Shown piece by piece: positions 1-11,700 of a stretch of 64,000 nt of DNA. Location: assembly GCF_000002985.6 (NCBI RefSeq), contig NC_003280.10:10102501-10166500 (forward strand), in the 5' to 3' direction. The translations under genes were made by a program, and so were the position numbers. Numbering within the stretch: position 1 is the stretch's first letter; every line of letters starts with the position of its first letter. The notes beneath the pieces were generated by a model that saw nothing but the letters and a program-made list of their open reading frames with translations, was not told the origin of the DNA and did no database searches. The DNA is from Caenorhabditis elegans. Lineage: Eukaryota > Nematoda > Chromadorea > Rhabditida > Rhabditidae.

Positions 1-2
1 GC

Positions 3-371
3 AAGAGTTGCAACCAAGCGATCGTTGAATTGGCGAAGAAGGACTTTGTACCAATGGACCAGGAAGGCTTCCACATTATTGAACACCAATCGGGCAATTT
101 CATTCTCATGGCAGTCATGCGCTGTGATGCCGCTCTACAAGAAGATGAACGTTTGTCAGTTGCATTGGCAGAAGGACTTACGAGCAAGCAGCTTGGCTCG
201 TGGGTGACTTGCAATCGCGGTTGCCATGTTCTCTTGAAAATGCTTCAAGTTGGAGGACCGAAAGTTATTGAAAAATTGAAGGCTTCGATCAGCAGAAAAC
301 ACTTGGATGGCTATAACTCAAAAGGAGCAAATCTTCTGAAGGCACAGCTCGACGGAAATGTCAAGAAGTGA
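3..371 (+). CDS. puf-12: PUF12/PUM3-like (Puf6-type) RNA-binding protein, C-terminal end
   Basis: The frame is open from the window edge and ends in TGA at 369-371, so only the last 122 residues are seen. They hold PUF-like helical repeats (a segment starting CNQAIVEL, then LGSWVTCNRGCHVLLKM) and end in a lysine-rich tail. The PUM3/Puf6 family is nucleolar, binds nucleic acid and acts in ribosome biogenesis and mRNA control. I recognise the sequence as the C. elegans gene puf-12; the symbol is recalled, not searched. The 5' part lies outside the window. The gene converges on the RING/B-box gene downstream on the other strand. Confidence 0.82.
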   Translation, partial: KSCNQAIVELAKKDFVPMDQEGFHIIEHQSGNFILMAVMRCDAALQEDERLSVALAEGLTSKQLGSWVTCNRGCHVLLKMLQVGGPKVIEKLKASISRKHLDGYNSKGANLLKAQLDGNVKK

Positions 372-535
372 GAATGCAAGGTATACGAATTAATTTTTGT
401 TGATTTTATTTGTTTTGAGGGATTCGTCCTATACATCTCTAAATACCACACCTTTTTATTGTTCTCGTTATTTTGTTGTTGACTTTTTTTTTATTACTTT
501 TTGCATCTCGTTAATTTTTTGAAACACCGTACGGT

Positions 536-541
536 AATAAA
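536..541 (+). terminator. Poly(A) signal of puf-12
   Basis: AATAAA lies about 165 nt after the puf-12 stop and 72 nt before the stop of the convergent gene. The two 3' UTRs probably overlap or abut in the interval 372-612, where I see no other feature. Confidence 0.6.
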
Positions 542-612
542 AAGGAAAAATATAAAAAAAACGTTGTAAAAACACAGAATTGAGATCATAATAACAGTGT
601 GCAATTATAATT

Positions 613-3196
613 TTAGATTATTGATTCATTAACAATTTTCTCGATATCCTCGCTTCGGTCGACATTTACGACAACGGTGATTTTTGGCATTTTGTTATGG
701 AGATCCGCCAGCTTAGTGAGAAAATTCGATGCAGCTTCGCCATGTCCACGAGAATAGCTTTTCAGACCAACAATTATTTTTTCATATGCTACAGCTTCTT
801 CCAACTGCTCCAGAGCGACAAAGTATCGATCACGATCACCATCGAGCAGATCAACTATCATTATTAAGCCTTAATCTTTCAGTTTTCAGATGACGCAACA
901 ATTATCGAAAAACTCACGCAATCCTTCAGAATAAATCGTAAGATCTTCAGTTCTGTCAATGATTTCTAAAAAGTCGCAATTATAACGAAGAATGTTTCTG
1001 TAAATTGAAGAAATTGTAGAATAACTAAATAATAGACTTACGATCGGGACGAAATTCGAGTGCTGTGGTTTTCGATGAACTTTCTCACTTCGTTTCGGTG
1101 ACACTCTGAAATAAGAAAAACGGAAATTTGTTGAATTTCCGAAAAGAAATACCTCGAATTTCCAATCTAAATGCCGGTATCATCTCAATTTGCAATGGAC
1201 GTTGTGATAGAACATGAACAATACACGTCGAGCAGTCAGCCAGGAACTCTATAAAATAAATTACAGATCTTAAACTCTTTAGATAAAGCTCAATACCAGG
1301 TCTTCTGACAGCTGAATCCTTTTCAATCCGCTTCACAGTCACTTCAAGTTCCCACTTTCGCTGAACAAGCTTCATATTCGGCAGAGCCGACAGTTTCACA
1401 ATGGCATCCTTATTTTTCTGCAGCCAATCGAGATCCAGCTTCTGGTTGGAGATTTTATACTCGAGGACTCGGACTCTTTTCACCACCTCGTTCTCCAATA
1501 CTTTGATTGCTTGATCCATTTCTCCCATTTCAAAATGTCGAAATCTCAGGAGCTCATTCTTTTTTTGGAAAAACGGCTCTCCGTCGTATGAGTATGTGGC
1601 AATTATTCTGAAATGTTATATTGATAAATCATTTACTATGTATTCATAAAGCTCTGTAGTTTGAACTTTACTATATGTACTGTAGTGGTACTGTAGGGTT
1701 ACTGTAGCTTCGGAATAAATTGGTGTTTGTGCTTTTTGAGAGGTATTCGGCAGGAATAAGTTTTGCTATTACTGTCAAACATTTATCACATGGAAAATTA
1801 AAAACAAATAAAATTTTGAGAATGTAATCTGGCTTCAAAAAAAATTCCAGAAACTTGGATATTTCAAAATGGCAAAATTCAAAATAATTACAAGTTTTTG
1901 CATATTCCGAAAGAAAAAAGAGAAACCAACTATTTACCAACCGAGTACTTTTTCCAAAATTCAAGTTTTTCCTGGACTACAGTAACCCTACAATAATTCC
2001 ACAGTACAGTACCACTACAGTAACTAGACATTAGCCATCACTAACTCCAAACCCAAAAGGAAAAATACCCATTTTCTTAATCTACAGTAACCCTACAATA
2101 ATTCCACAGTACCTCTACAGTACCACTACTGTACTAATATATAAGTATTGATATTGAAAAAAGGTATACACTGACTCTCTAAGTTTTCCAATATTGGCCA
2201 ATATCTTCTTCTCTTTTTCATGATACAATGCCAACGACGAACAGATGTTCCTTCTGAGCTCCGGGAGTTCCAAGTGTAGAGAGCTATGCTCGTGCTCGAA
2301 ATGATCCGAGCATTTGTCCAAAAAACATTCGCTGCACATCAGTCGATTCTGCCGTTTCTTGCATCTGTCTCTCATGCACACAAGACTTATACTTTTTCCT
2401 GGGTGAAATTGACAATCAGGAGTTGAAATCATCTTTTTCTCATGATGTGCTAGTGTGGATATAGAATGAATCCACGTCCAGCATCTAAAAATATTTATTA
2501 TTTTCTGATCAAGATTTTAAAATGACTTCCAAAAGGCGCACGGGATTATTTATATGGGTCTCGTCGCGCAAAACGTTTATGGTAGCTTCTTTGCGGCCCT
2601 CTCGTTCATTTTCATAGTTTTTTTTAAAATTTATTCTGGACCGCAAAAATTGAAAAAAAAACTACCATAAACTTTTTCTTGCGCGCCGAGACTCATCTAA
2701 ATAAATGAGTGCGCCTTTAAAAAGCCATGTCAAAATCTTGTGAAACTGATAATATTTCAACTAACTCTTCACATAAATCGGCGTCGCATGTCTCACAATA
2801 ATTCGAAGCGTGATGATTCGTGTTCTCATCACAGACTCCATTCTTATTCCTCTCCTTTTTCTCATTCTTTTCCGAAATTACTCGGTTCTTTCGATCTTTC
2901 ACCTCTTGTTTGATTTCCAGAATACTAAAATTCTTTTTGAGTCTCGTCACATCTTTTTTCCAAATTCTCGTCTCAATTCGATCAAATGGGCATGCGATTA
3001 TCGAAGACTGTCCTTTTATTTTTCCTGCACATCCTGTACAAATCGTGTGACCACATTCTGGAAGATAAAATAATTTTTAATTAAGAATCAAAACACACGG
3101 TGTACCAGTCAAAATTCTAGGGATTAGGAGCTTTTCGTCTTCTGAATACTCCTGCCCGCAAATCCCACACTCCGGAAAGCAGCGGAGCATATTCAT
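613..3196 (-). CDS. TRIM-like RING-B-box-coiled-coil protein (putative E3 ubiquitin ligase)
   Basis: Eight exons keep phase and give 494 aa: 3196-3106, 3057-2766, 2484-2176, 1607-1297, 1248-1153, 1105-1042, 997-918, 854-613. The RING ligands are C10, C13, C32, H34, C37, C40, C53 and D56, a C3HC3D variant with Asp as the last ligand. Two Cys/His B-box-like segments follow, one spanning the exon 2-3 junction (CETCDADLCEECW) and one in exon 3 (CQFHPGKSISLVC). A long acidic/basic helical region then looks like coiled coil. Proteins of this layout are usually cytosolic E3 ligases. A TTTCCAG acceptor just before the ATG suggests trans-splicing. The last junction (918/854) uses a strong GTGAGT donor but a weak acceptor; without that splice the protein ends at 886 with 424 aa. 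Confidence 0.72.
1671..2140. repeat. CTGTAGTGGTACTGTAG-type dispersed repeat cluster in an intron
   Basis: The third intron of the RING gene (1608-2175) carries a short unit at 1677-1707 and its reverse complement twice, near 1976-2026 and 2083-2135 (ACAGTAACCCTACAATAATT). Related units recur at 32925-32990. These look like a known class of short worm dispersed repeat, not coding sequence. Confidence 0.6.
2532..2718. repeat. Fold-back (MITE-like) element in intron 2 of the RING gene
   Basis: The left arm, about 2532-2586, reads AAAAGGCGCAC...GGGTCTCG.CGCGCAA..CGTTTATGGTAG. The right arm, about 2661-2718, is its imperfect reverse complement, CTACCATAAAC...TTGCGCG..GAGAC...GTGCGCCTTT. A central spacer of about 75 nt lies between. 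The element fills most of the intron at 2485-2765. Confidence 0.7.
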
Positions 3197-3610
3197 GGCA
3201 AGTTCTGGAAACGAAGAAAAAATATTCGAGTGTATGAAATGAATGGGAAATTTCGTTATTGTCGTTGTTGAAAACGAAAATGTTCGTTTAAAATACGAAA
3301 AACGAATACGAAACAAGAAACAGCGCGATGACACCAATTGACCACAAATTTGTGTAAATTTGGAGCAATTTCCGGAGATCAAACAGAGAAAGAAAACACT
3401 TTGAATATTCTTGATATGCAGAGAGTGTTCGAAAACTAGAAAAAGAGAGCGCGAGGAACAAAAGTAGAAAGAGTATAATGTGCACACGCGAGGCGACAGG
3501 GGGCCTAGGCAGTTGTTGTTTTCAACTCGTTTTAGACTTTGGAGACGCAGAGTCAGATATGCAAAACTATTATCTTCAATGAGAAAAAATGTATTTTATC
3601 AAATAGCTAT
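3197..3610. other. Spacer between two minus-strand genes
   Basis: This 414-bp spacer has no supported gene. It ends next to the ATG with a polypyrimidine/TTTCCAG site on the minus strand (about 3199-3212) that could be a trans-splice acceptor. The upstream gene ends at 3611, so an operon is possible but not shown. Confidence 0.4.
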
Positions 3611-4402
3611 TCAATAGTTCTGTTCAATTTTCCGAACCCATTCTTCAAACTCTTCAGACGTCGGACCAAGTTCTGCGGTTGAAGCGTCATCCGAATTGAC
3701 TGATGCATTGGATGTTGAACCATAGTCTTCAAGAATCTCAAAATCATCTGGCGGGCACGGAATAGCAAGGTTGACACGTGGATCGAAGTAAACTGGTTCC
3801 AAATGTTGCTCCGATTGAGCTAAGCACTCCAGAGAATCAACTACAGTAACCTTCTGATCATCACACATCATTTGAAATCCGGTGATTTTGCCTTGATCAC
3901 GCCAGACTTGGAGCGGCGACGGTTGATGATTGAGGTCGAAAGGATCATCTGAAGCTGAAAATAAATTTTTTAAAATTTAATTGAGACGGAATCCCACCTT
4001 TAACATAATCTTGTTCCATAGAACTCAAATCCGATGCTGTACTGAAAGACATCTGAGTATTCAAAGAAGGATCTGCATAGGCATCCAACTTTTGTGCCAC
4101 TGTCTCCAATGATACAGCTGTGCAGACCGATGTACAACTCAAAGATTCTTCGATTGCGGTTATCACTGAAAAATCTGGTGATTCAAGATCATCTGAAATC
4201 GTTTAAAGGCAACTCACAGTTACTAATAATATCTGCTTCGTTCGTGTTACTACACTCCTTGCTTTTGATGACTCCATCCAAATTGATATCCACTTCTGAA
4301 CCAATCTTTTCGAGAGCAATGAAATCTGAAATTCTACGGTTCAGACGGCATGACAAACTCAGTAAAATTACCATTGACGACATCTTCCTGAGAACACTCC
4401 AT
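3611..4402 (-). CDS. Unknown acidic protein, paralogue of the next upstream gene
   Basis: Four phase-consistent exons (4402-4372, 4325-4218, 4192-3998, 3954-3611) give 225 aa. I recognise no domain. There is no signal peptide or membrane segment, and the protein is acidic and rich in Ser/Thr/Asp. Near the C-terminal third it has ITGFQMMCDDQKVTVVDSLE followed by CLAQSEQHLEPVYFD. This aligns with the C-terminal part of the protein encoded at 5022-5904 (VIGLECSNFSNAKIIDSIEC...PIPVDFD), so the two are tandem paralogues. The middle contains SLETVAQKLDAYADPSL, again like the neighbour. Function unknown. Confidence 0.75.
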
Positions 4403-5021
4403 GATTATGATCTCTCGAGATGTGATCGATTTGAAAATTTTTTTGAAATGAAATTTTGAATATAAGAAAATGAACATTGAGGCATTAGTAGGAAAGACGT
4501 GAAAACATTTAATTTTATAAAAATTTAAAGAACACGGTTGCCACGTGATTGGTGAAAACTTGTACAAAGAATTTATAGATGCTCACAGAGGCAACTCCTT
4601 TCGAACAGTTCTCTCAAAAAGTAGGAAATAATGGAAATTGAGAAGAAGCACCACATTTTATGTACAGTTAACATTAAATAGCATGGTAGAAGTAACTTAG
4701 AACCACGAGGCTGGTAGATCGCAACAAGGGCGGGTGAAGAATTGATGCAAATTTCAGATTTATAGGGATAAGACAACTCTTTTTAGAAGAATTCCCGTCT
4801 TGTTAGGTGTTCAACCCGGGAGCCATGACGGGGCTCATTTTGTCCGCCTCGCTTTCATGTGTGCAAAAGGCGGCCAGGCACAAGTCTCGTTTCCATGAAC
4901 TATCGTAATAGTCATCAAAAAATTTGCTATACAAAAAACCAAGAAATTACGAATGCATAGACAACAACAAAAATGATTCGACATTTTTTATAGACCAAGT
5001 TCAATAATTTGTTCCGATTCT
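4403..5021. other. Intergenic spacer with a GC-rich structured island
   Basis: This 619-bp spacer separates two minus-strand paralogues. Most is AT-rich. About 4815-4892 is unusually GC-rich, with CCCGGGAGCCATGACGGGGC followed by GTCCGCCT...AGGCGG, which can pair as a stem. I cannot assign it to a known RNA or repeat family. Confidence 0.35.
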
Positions 5022-5904
5022 TCAGATCTCGTGATGGATTGAACTGGCATTGGATGAACGCAAGAGGTAGCTTTCCACAGATTTGGCTGAAATTGAAAAT
5101 ATTATTTCTTAAATAAACTTCACTCTTACCAGTTTTTCCAAAATCAGGATTCTGATCGAAATCCACCGGGATTGGTTGGAATTTGTCCAACTGATGAAGG
5201 CATTCAATTGAATCAATGATCTTCGCATTCGAAAAATTGCTGCACTCCAATCCAATCACTTTGCTATCCGGAATCCCGAGCTCGGCTTGAAGGCGCTCTA
5301 CGTAGGCGGTGGTGTCGAATGTTGGATGAGCTGATTTTGCAGTGTGCTCTGACGCCAAATCCTGAGCAACGTTCTTGAGAACATCAGCCATTGTGACGTT
5401 GGTCTCCGAGGCAAGGGCAGTGTACTCCGAGAAGCTTGCAACATTCATTGTAACATTTGCTTCTGATGGTGGCATTGAGTAGACAGAGTAGTCAAGAACG
5501 TTCATCACTGAAAATTTTTGGTTTTTCAAGATAGAGTTGTTGCAGTTAACTTACAGTCTTTGCACCGCTCGAACTTCTCATTCATGGTCACTGGGGTCTC
5601 GGATTTTGGAGCAGAGTAAACGGACAAATTGAATTGATTGATATCTTGACATGGCTGGAACCCTTCGCTAGCTGACACATTTGTTTCTGATTTTGGGATT
5701 GGGTAGATCGAAGAATCAGCTTCTGTAAACTCAATATTCCCAAAAAAAAGACAATAAAAACTTACGATCATCTGGCGTCTCATTGACAGCGATAATTTCT
5801 TTGGCAAGCACCTCATTGATGGAGCAATTTGTCTCCGATGGCTGAGCAGAGTACACGGAGCACATTCCATCCTGATCCATTTGGTTGTCGAACGAGGAAG
5901 CCAT
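5022..5904 (-). CDS. Unknown protein with internal SVYSxPxSExNVT repeats, paralogue of the 225-aa neighbour
   Basis: Four phase-consistent exons (5904-5766, 5722-5555, 5507-5130, 5086-5022) give 249 aa. The N-terminal half holds a degenerate unit repeated about four to five times: CSVYSAQPSETNCSINE, SSIYPIPKSETNVSASE, LSVYSAPKSETPVTMNE, YSVYSMPPSEANVTMN and a shorter ALASETNVTM. Exon boundaries roughly follow the units, which suggests growth by exon duplication. The C-terminal half matches the downstream paralogue. There is no signal peptide, TM segment or recognised domain. The gene shares a promoter region of about 300 bp with the divergent PPP1R11 homologue. Function unknown. Confidence 0.75.
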
Positions 5905-6201
5905 AGCTAACCAATCAATTGAGCAGATTGTTTAATCCGACGGTTGAGGTTGTCGGACGAGTATGTAGCAATAAATTGTTAGTGTGGCAAGGGGGAGGTA
6001 AGGGGAATTCAAAAGTTCACGTTAAAAGTTCAATTTTTTTTTTGAAATTTATAAATTTTTTTGAAATTTGAACTTTTTATAGTGGAATCATGGCATTTTA
6101 AATATATATAAATTGTCAAATAAATAAAAGTGTAAGTCCACGATTCCAGGGAAAAAATTCAAAGTTTTATTCATTTCGTACATCAACTACACAGTCGTAC
6201 G
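5905..6201. promoter_or_regulatory. Short divergent promoter region
   Basis: Only 297 bp separate the ATGs of two divergently transcribed genes (5904 minus, 6202 plus), so this interval must carry both 5' flanks. I identified no specific binding site. Confidence 0.4.
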
Positions 6202-6578
6202 ATGCAAGCCCCCGTCGTAACGGAAACTTGTCAAACCAACGAAGAAGGAGAGCAGCTTGTGCTCCGCCTGAGAGCTCCAGTTGAGCGTCCACGTGTCACT
6301 TGGGGAGCGGGAGTAATTGGTGAGTGAATTTATATTAAAAAGTCTTGAAAAATACTTAAACTTTAGATAACGAACACATGGGACGTCTCAAATCCAATTG
6401 CTGTTGCATCTACACTCCGCCTCGTGTCTGGGATGATCCGTCAACTTGGGAGCCGGAGGAGCATGAGACGGAGCACTGTCGTGGACATACTCTTCCAGAG
6501 AAGAAGCAAAAGCCACAAGGAGGACATGGTAGCGATAAAGATGAAGATAAGGGAAATTGTGGATGTGATCATTGTTGA
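6202..6578 (+). CDS. Protein phosphatase 1 inhibitor-3 homologue (PPP1R11/Ypi1 family)
   Basis: Two exons (6202-6319, 6367-6578) give 109 aa, a typical length for the family. The signature is present: a PP1-docking RVxF-type motif RVTW near residue 33, then DNEHMGRLKSNCCCIY, a C-rich CCCIY box, an acidic WEPEEHE stretch and a C-terminal CRGHTLP plus CGCDHC. The human protein inhibits the PP1 catalytic subunit and also has E3 ligase activity; the acidic and Cys/His segments are the ones implicated. The small Asp-rich C-terminus (GSDKDEDKG) is less conserved. Confidence 0.88.
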
Positions 6579-6778
6579 AACTCGAAGATTTAAAAATTAT
6601 TAGGAAATTTATGTAGATTTTATTGTAAATTAATCTAAATGACCCATCATGCCTTTGTTCTTATGTTTTTGTATTGAATATTACTTTTCTGCGGTCATAA
6701 AAATGAAAAAAAAACTGAAAAACAAACTATTAACACAATTATTTATTCTTGATATCCAAATTAGGTAGCCCTCAAAAA
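6579..6778. other. Convergent 3' interval between PPP1R11 homologue and lov-1
   Basis: This 200-bp AT-rich spacer sits between converging genes. It must hold both 3' UTRs. No separate gene is visible. Confidence 0.4.
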
Positions 6779-8710
6779 TCAATCTTTCTCCACATCGTTT
6801 AGCCGCCACTTCTGGAATCTCTTTGGTCCAGTTTCGTGAATAGCAGAGACAGGATCATAGGAGAGTGTGTAGTTGATGACTGTTTGGTTTTGGTATTGAC
6901 CTTGAGTTTGGAGCATTCTGGTGGCACGATGATGAAGCAGATTGACTTTGGCAACAGCGCTGTGGAATAGACGGAAGTCTTTTTGAGTGTCAGCAATTGA
7001 AACTGGAGCAAAATCTTTTGGTTCAAGAAGACCCAAGCGACGTTTTGTCTGAAATTAAATAACAGAAATTAAAGAACATCTAATAGTGAGCTTGAAAAAT
7101 AAATACCTTGTATTTTATGTGATCGATTATTTCGTAATCATTGGTCTGCTTCTCACTGTCATTACGAATTTCCTCGAACTCGAACATAATTATAGTGACG
7201 TAAAGTTGCAGGACGAGCTTTGATCCGGCAATCATATAAAGCATGATCACAACAAACGCAAATTGAGAAATCGGTTGAATAGAGGTAACATCAAGTTTTC
7301 CAAGCATTCCAGCCAATGCTGTTTGAAAGGTAGCCATTAAGCTCCGATATCTGGAACCAATTTTTAAAAATTGATTTCTTTCAATTAAGTTTTCATCCTC
7401 ACCCTCCCATTTTATTTCCTAAAACTGCGTACAATACAGAGTTGAATGTCATGCTGAAGAACAGGAAAGCAATTCCAAATGACACAATAGCTCCGAGAGC
7501 GTTATCCAGTGTAGCCGCTAATACTCCAATTCTTCTGTTGAATCTCAAGATTCGAATCATTTTACAAGAAGTGAAGAATACGGCTCCGGCAAGACAATAA
7601 CTGAATACAATCTCCCAATTTCTCTGTTCAGTCAAATTAATGTACGAATTTCCATTGTTTGCATTGAAATCTTCCATTGCTCTATTTGTGGTTCGTTGGC
7701 GGATGGTGTAGGCTAGGACCGATGCAACAGCGAGAGCTCCAACTATCAAGTCCATGAAGTTCCATGGTGAGAAGTTTCTATAAAATGTCTTTTTGAAACT
7801 GAAGTTCTCATTAGACCCACCCCAGTGCCAGCTGATACACAATTTTGAATGGATTTCTCGTTGGTTTCATTGTTGTTATCACCTTGTACCGCCCATACAA
7901 GTAGAACACAATCTCTTTTACAAATATGAGAACTGAGAAAAAGATGTAAAGCATCTCATAATACTTGACCACAGTTCCATCGCTTCCCTCTGATTTGATA
8001 AGTCTTACTGATTCAACCCAACTATTAGGAAGATAAATTCCTGACTTTGGAATCTCCACCAACAACTGTACCACCGAAAAGTAGTTGATTTGAGCATTGT
8101 ATGCAGAGAACTCAATGATGACTGCTCGAGTATGATCATCGATCCATCGTTCCGAATCAAGTTTATTGAAGAGAGTGATGATTTCCGCTTGGGTACCAGA
8201 CATACTGATAGTATATCCACCTCCTGAATAGCTATACAGTAGGCCTGAAACTGTTTCAGTGGATAATTCTTCAGAAGTCTTGTAGGTGTATTCATCTGAA
8301 GCATCTGTTCCATTCTCGGATTCCAGTTCGGTCCAACCAGCTTGCATGTACAAAGTTTTTTCTTCGTTTCTGAAACCTCTCTATTAGTTGGAAATTGAAG
8401 ATTTTTACTCACTTGCTTGTCAACTCCTCTCCACAATCATTGATGTATCCTTGAAACTGCTTGAACATCGTACACTCTGCACTTTTCTTTGTCCGAACCT
8501 GCCGTATCGTACCTATTCCCATACTTCTTGAAACTTTATCATTCATGTAGGCTCTCATCCCGTATGCAGGATTTCCGTCGTACCAAGAAGCCAAAAGAGC
8601 AGTGGCCAGAGATTCACGAGCCCAATCCCAGAAATCGTCAGCATGTTGGATTGACATGAAAGTATTGTCACCGTAGTTCTTTTGATTGATGTTCAAGATT
8701 GTGCTCATCT
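6779..8710 (-). other. lov-1: LOV-1 polycystin channel-like domain (TOP domain, S4-like helix, pore, tail)
   Basis: This is the C-terminal third of the channel part. It includes the extracellular TOP domain between the first two channel helices and the hydrophobic helices at 7,850-7,400. The arginine-bearing IRILRFNRRIG is S4-like, with only a few positive charges as in the PKD family. The pore-helix exon is at 7,337-7,100, and a short tail ends NDVEKD. The pore loop reads LGKLD where PKD2 has LGD, so channel selectivity cannot be assumed. Confidence 0.8.
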
Positions 8711-11700
8711 GAAAATAATAAGTTCATCTAAATCTATGTGCATTAAAGTCTACCTCCAACTGATACCAATATCCATGCCGGTCTTTGCAATAGTATGTCA
8801 GCATAACCATAATATACAAAGAAGCAAAGAAACAAAGCATATCACGAATGGTTATAAATAACTGTTCATCTCTCATTTTTCGGTTTTCAGTGTCTCGGAG
8901 CTTTGTAACATCAGCAATTTCGGTTCCCAGACCTTTTTCGATTTTCCCATAGGGATTTCCTGAATTTCAGTAATGAATTCTGATAGCTTCTTTTTATAAA
9001 ACTTACTCAAGAACGTCTCAGCTGGCTTAGCTCTTAGCAATGCTTCCTCCAACTTGTTAATGATTTTATGACTCTTTCTGGTTTTCAAAATTAAAAACGC
9101 CCAAATCAATCCCTTAATTGGCTCGAACACCACTGCCCATAGAATCAGACTGATCAGAAATCGGATATAGAAAGAGTTGGCTAAATCATCCATCAAGCTC
9201 ATTCCAGCTCCAGAAATATAAATAAGACCCATGAGAACTGGAAATACTATGATGGTACGTGCCATCCCAGCCATGAACATCGGCCATGAACCACTATTAT
9301 CCTTGAATTCCGGATCCTCTCTCTTTCGTTTTTTGTAGTAGTAATGTTCACTGTGGGAACGACATTTGGTGCATAATAAAATGTGCAATGAGTTGAGGAA
9401 AGTGATAAGAACACCGAATCCAACTCCGAATGCAATATCTTTTATAGTGAAAGTGAACTCGGAGACACTCTTCGAATCACTGATAATCGAATTATCGCTC
9501 TTCAGAATTGTGATGCTAATCATGCTGACCACAACAAGTGAGAAGATGATACTGACAGAATAGTCTTGCCTTGACACTCGATCCCTCAACCGATTGCCTC
9601 CACCAGTAAACATGGCAAACCAGGAAATTGTTTGAGCCAGCATATGCATACTCATTGACTCATCCAAAAACCTTCGCTTATACTCCACTCGCGCTAGTCT
9701 TTCAGTCTCTCCGTCTCCGTTTTTAGTTCCAAGCCAATTGTTGAAAGGGAAGTAGTAGATATCCTGAGTCTGTAGATCTTTCACAATTATTCGATTGCAA
9801 TACCACGACTCTCGGTGATCTAGACCAGCATCGTCAAGCCAGAGTCTCATGTATTCCAACTCGCCAAGAGGGCTGAAATATTAAATTTGGTAAATGATTT
9901 TTGATTTGAAAACTTGAATTAGTCCATCAAAAACCAAAACAAGTTAGGGGGATAAAAAAAACTACACGTCCAATCTATAATTAGCTCAACTCACACTTGA
10001 ACCAATCAGCGTTGTCCGAATTTGCATAATTGGTTGAAACGTGTGTGGAGCTAATCGGTATTATTTATTTTAATTATTTTTTTATTGCTAAAAATCAGCG
10101 TCTTCTAACTTACAATGCCGTTGTCATCACAAATCGATCAGTGGTTCCCCATGAAAACGGAAACTCCCAATTACCATCTTCTTCTGATCTGAACGATCGG
10201 AAAATCTGATCCCCTTCATTTCCAGATAAATTGAAACATATCGTACTATCCGTAGTTGCAAACATTCGATATCCAGTCTCCACGGCAATCACATACATGT
10301 ATCCATCATGAGGCTCATTGTCTTTCAGAAAACGAAGTCTCCCGCGTGATGCATCTTTACGTTGACAGATGATTGCATTGATGGTAAGACATCCGTAAAC
10401 TACTAGCATGAAAACAGCGGCAATCATCACTTTCACATTCTTTTCGATTTCATTCACATTATAATTGTAAGAGAAATCTGCATCAATAGTTGGATTGAAT
10501 GCACCAACAGAGAACATTGTTAAATGATCAGTTGAACAATTAACGAACTGCATTCCTTGTCCATCACTTGGATACATTCCTTCAGAATTGAAGACATCCG
10601 ATGTTTTCTGATAGAAGTAACATCCTTTACTCACTGCAGCGACTTGATAATCCATTGGTACACTTCGTGCAAATGACCACTGCATTGAATCGTACTGACC
10701 ATAGTTTACAATATCCGAACTATTTCCAGTGTTAGTAGAGCTATTTCTTTTTCCAATTCCAATAAAGAAAAGTCCAGTGTTGTTGATCAAATTTCCGGCG
10801 GTGACAAAATAATTGCTTGTCTTGTTCAATGTGTTCAAGTCAAAGATCCATTCATGATTTGATTCAAGTGGGCCAGGAAGACTTTGGAATGATGAGAACA
10901 TGTAGGTGTCATCGTTGTTTGGAATTTCATAGTCTTGAGATGCAATAATCTCTACTTGAAGCGAGTTGTTCCAGTTAGTGGTTCGAAAAGCATGAAGATC
11001 TAATATCTGATAACTGGCAAAGTCTCCTTGTTGCATTAAAGTTAGCACTGCATCATCCTCACTTCCCCTGCCGTTCACATAAATTGGAGCAGTAGTTCCG
11101 GTTATTCTAAAAACATTTTAACTTATATTGGAAAAATTATAGGTTATTCAATAAACTTACGGAATGATTATCTGATTCTCATCTTTGATATGTGCTTCAA
11201 GTGCACCTGAGGTAATTAACATATCAAAGTTATCCACATAAGTTCTCGGGTTTGTGGCATAGCAAACTAATCCAACTTGAATCAGTGTTTTATCTGTGAT
11301 CTCAGCAGTATTCAGAGTTGAAGCGGGCGATGGAAGTTTGAATGCCCATTCTTCACAGTTTTGAGTTTTTCCTACAATATTTGATGCATCATCGATAACG
11401 ATTACCATTCCGGTTCCGTCGACGCTATTCTAAAAATTTGATTGACATTAGTGTAAACTGTAACTTTTTGATTACCGAGTAGTCATAAGGTAAGTTGCCA
11501 GTTGCTATAGCTCTAGCTGCTAGCGTGTTTTCCAGGGTATCTAGTGTAGATGCAAGTTGGTTGGCTAGATTTTTGGCCTGAATAGAATATGAATAATTCC
11601 AAACTCAAAAAGTTTTAAAAACTCACGATGTTCTTCTGGAACATTTTTGTGACGTAAGCAGCCCATTCTTCTGACGTCATTTCCTCCACGTACACAATAT

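Noticed and set aside
613..861. Separate 82-codon minus-strand gene
   Set aside because: It joins in phase to the RING gene through a strong GTGAGT donor at 917, so it is better read as that gene's last exon.
1671..1964. 97-codon minus-strand frame in the RING gene intron
   Set aside because: Consists largely of dispersed repeat and AT-rich intron; removing it gives perfect phase between the flanking exons.
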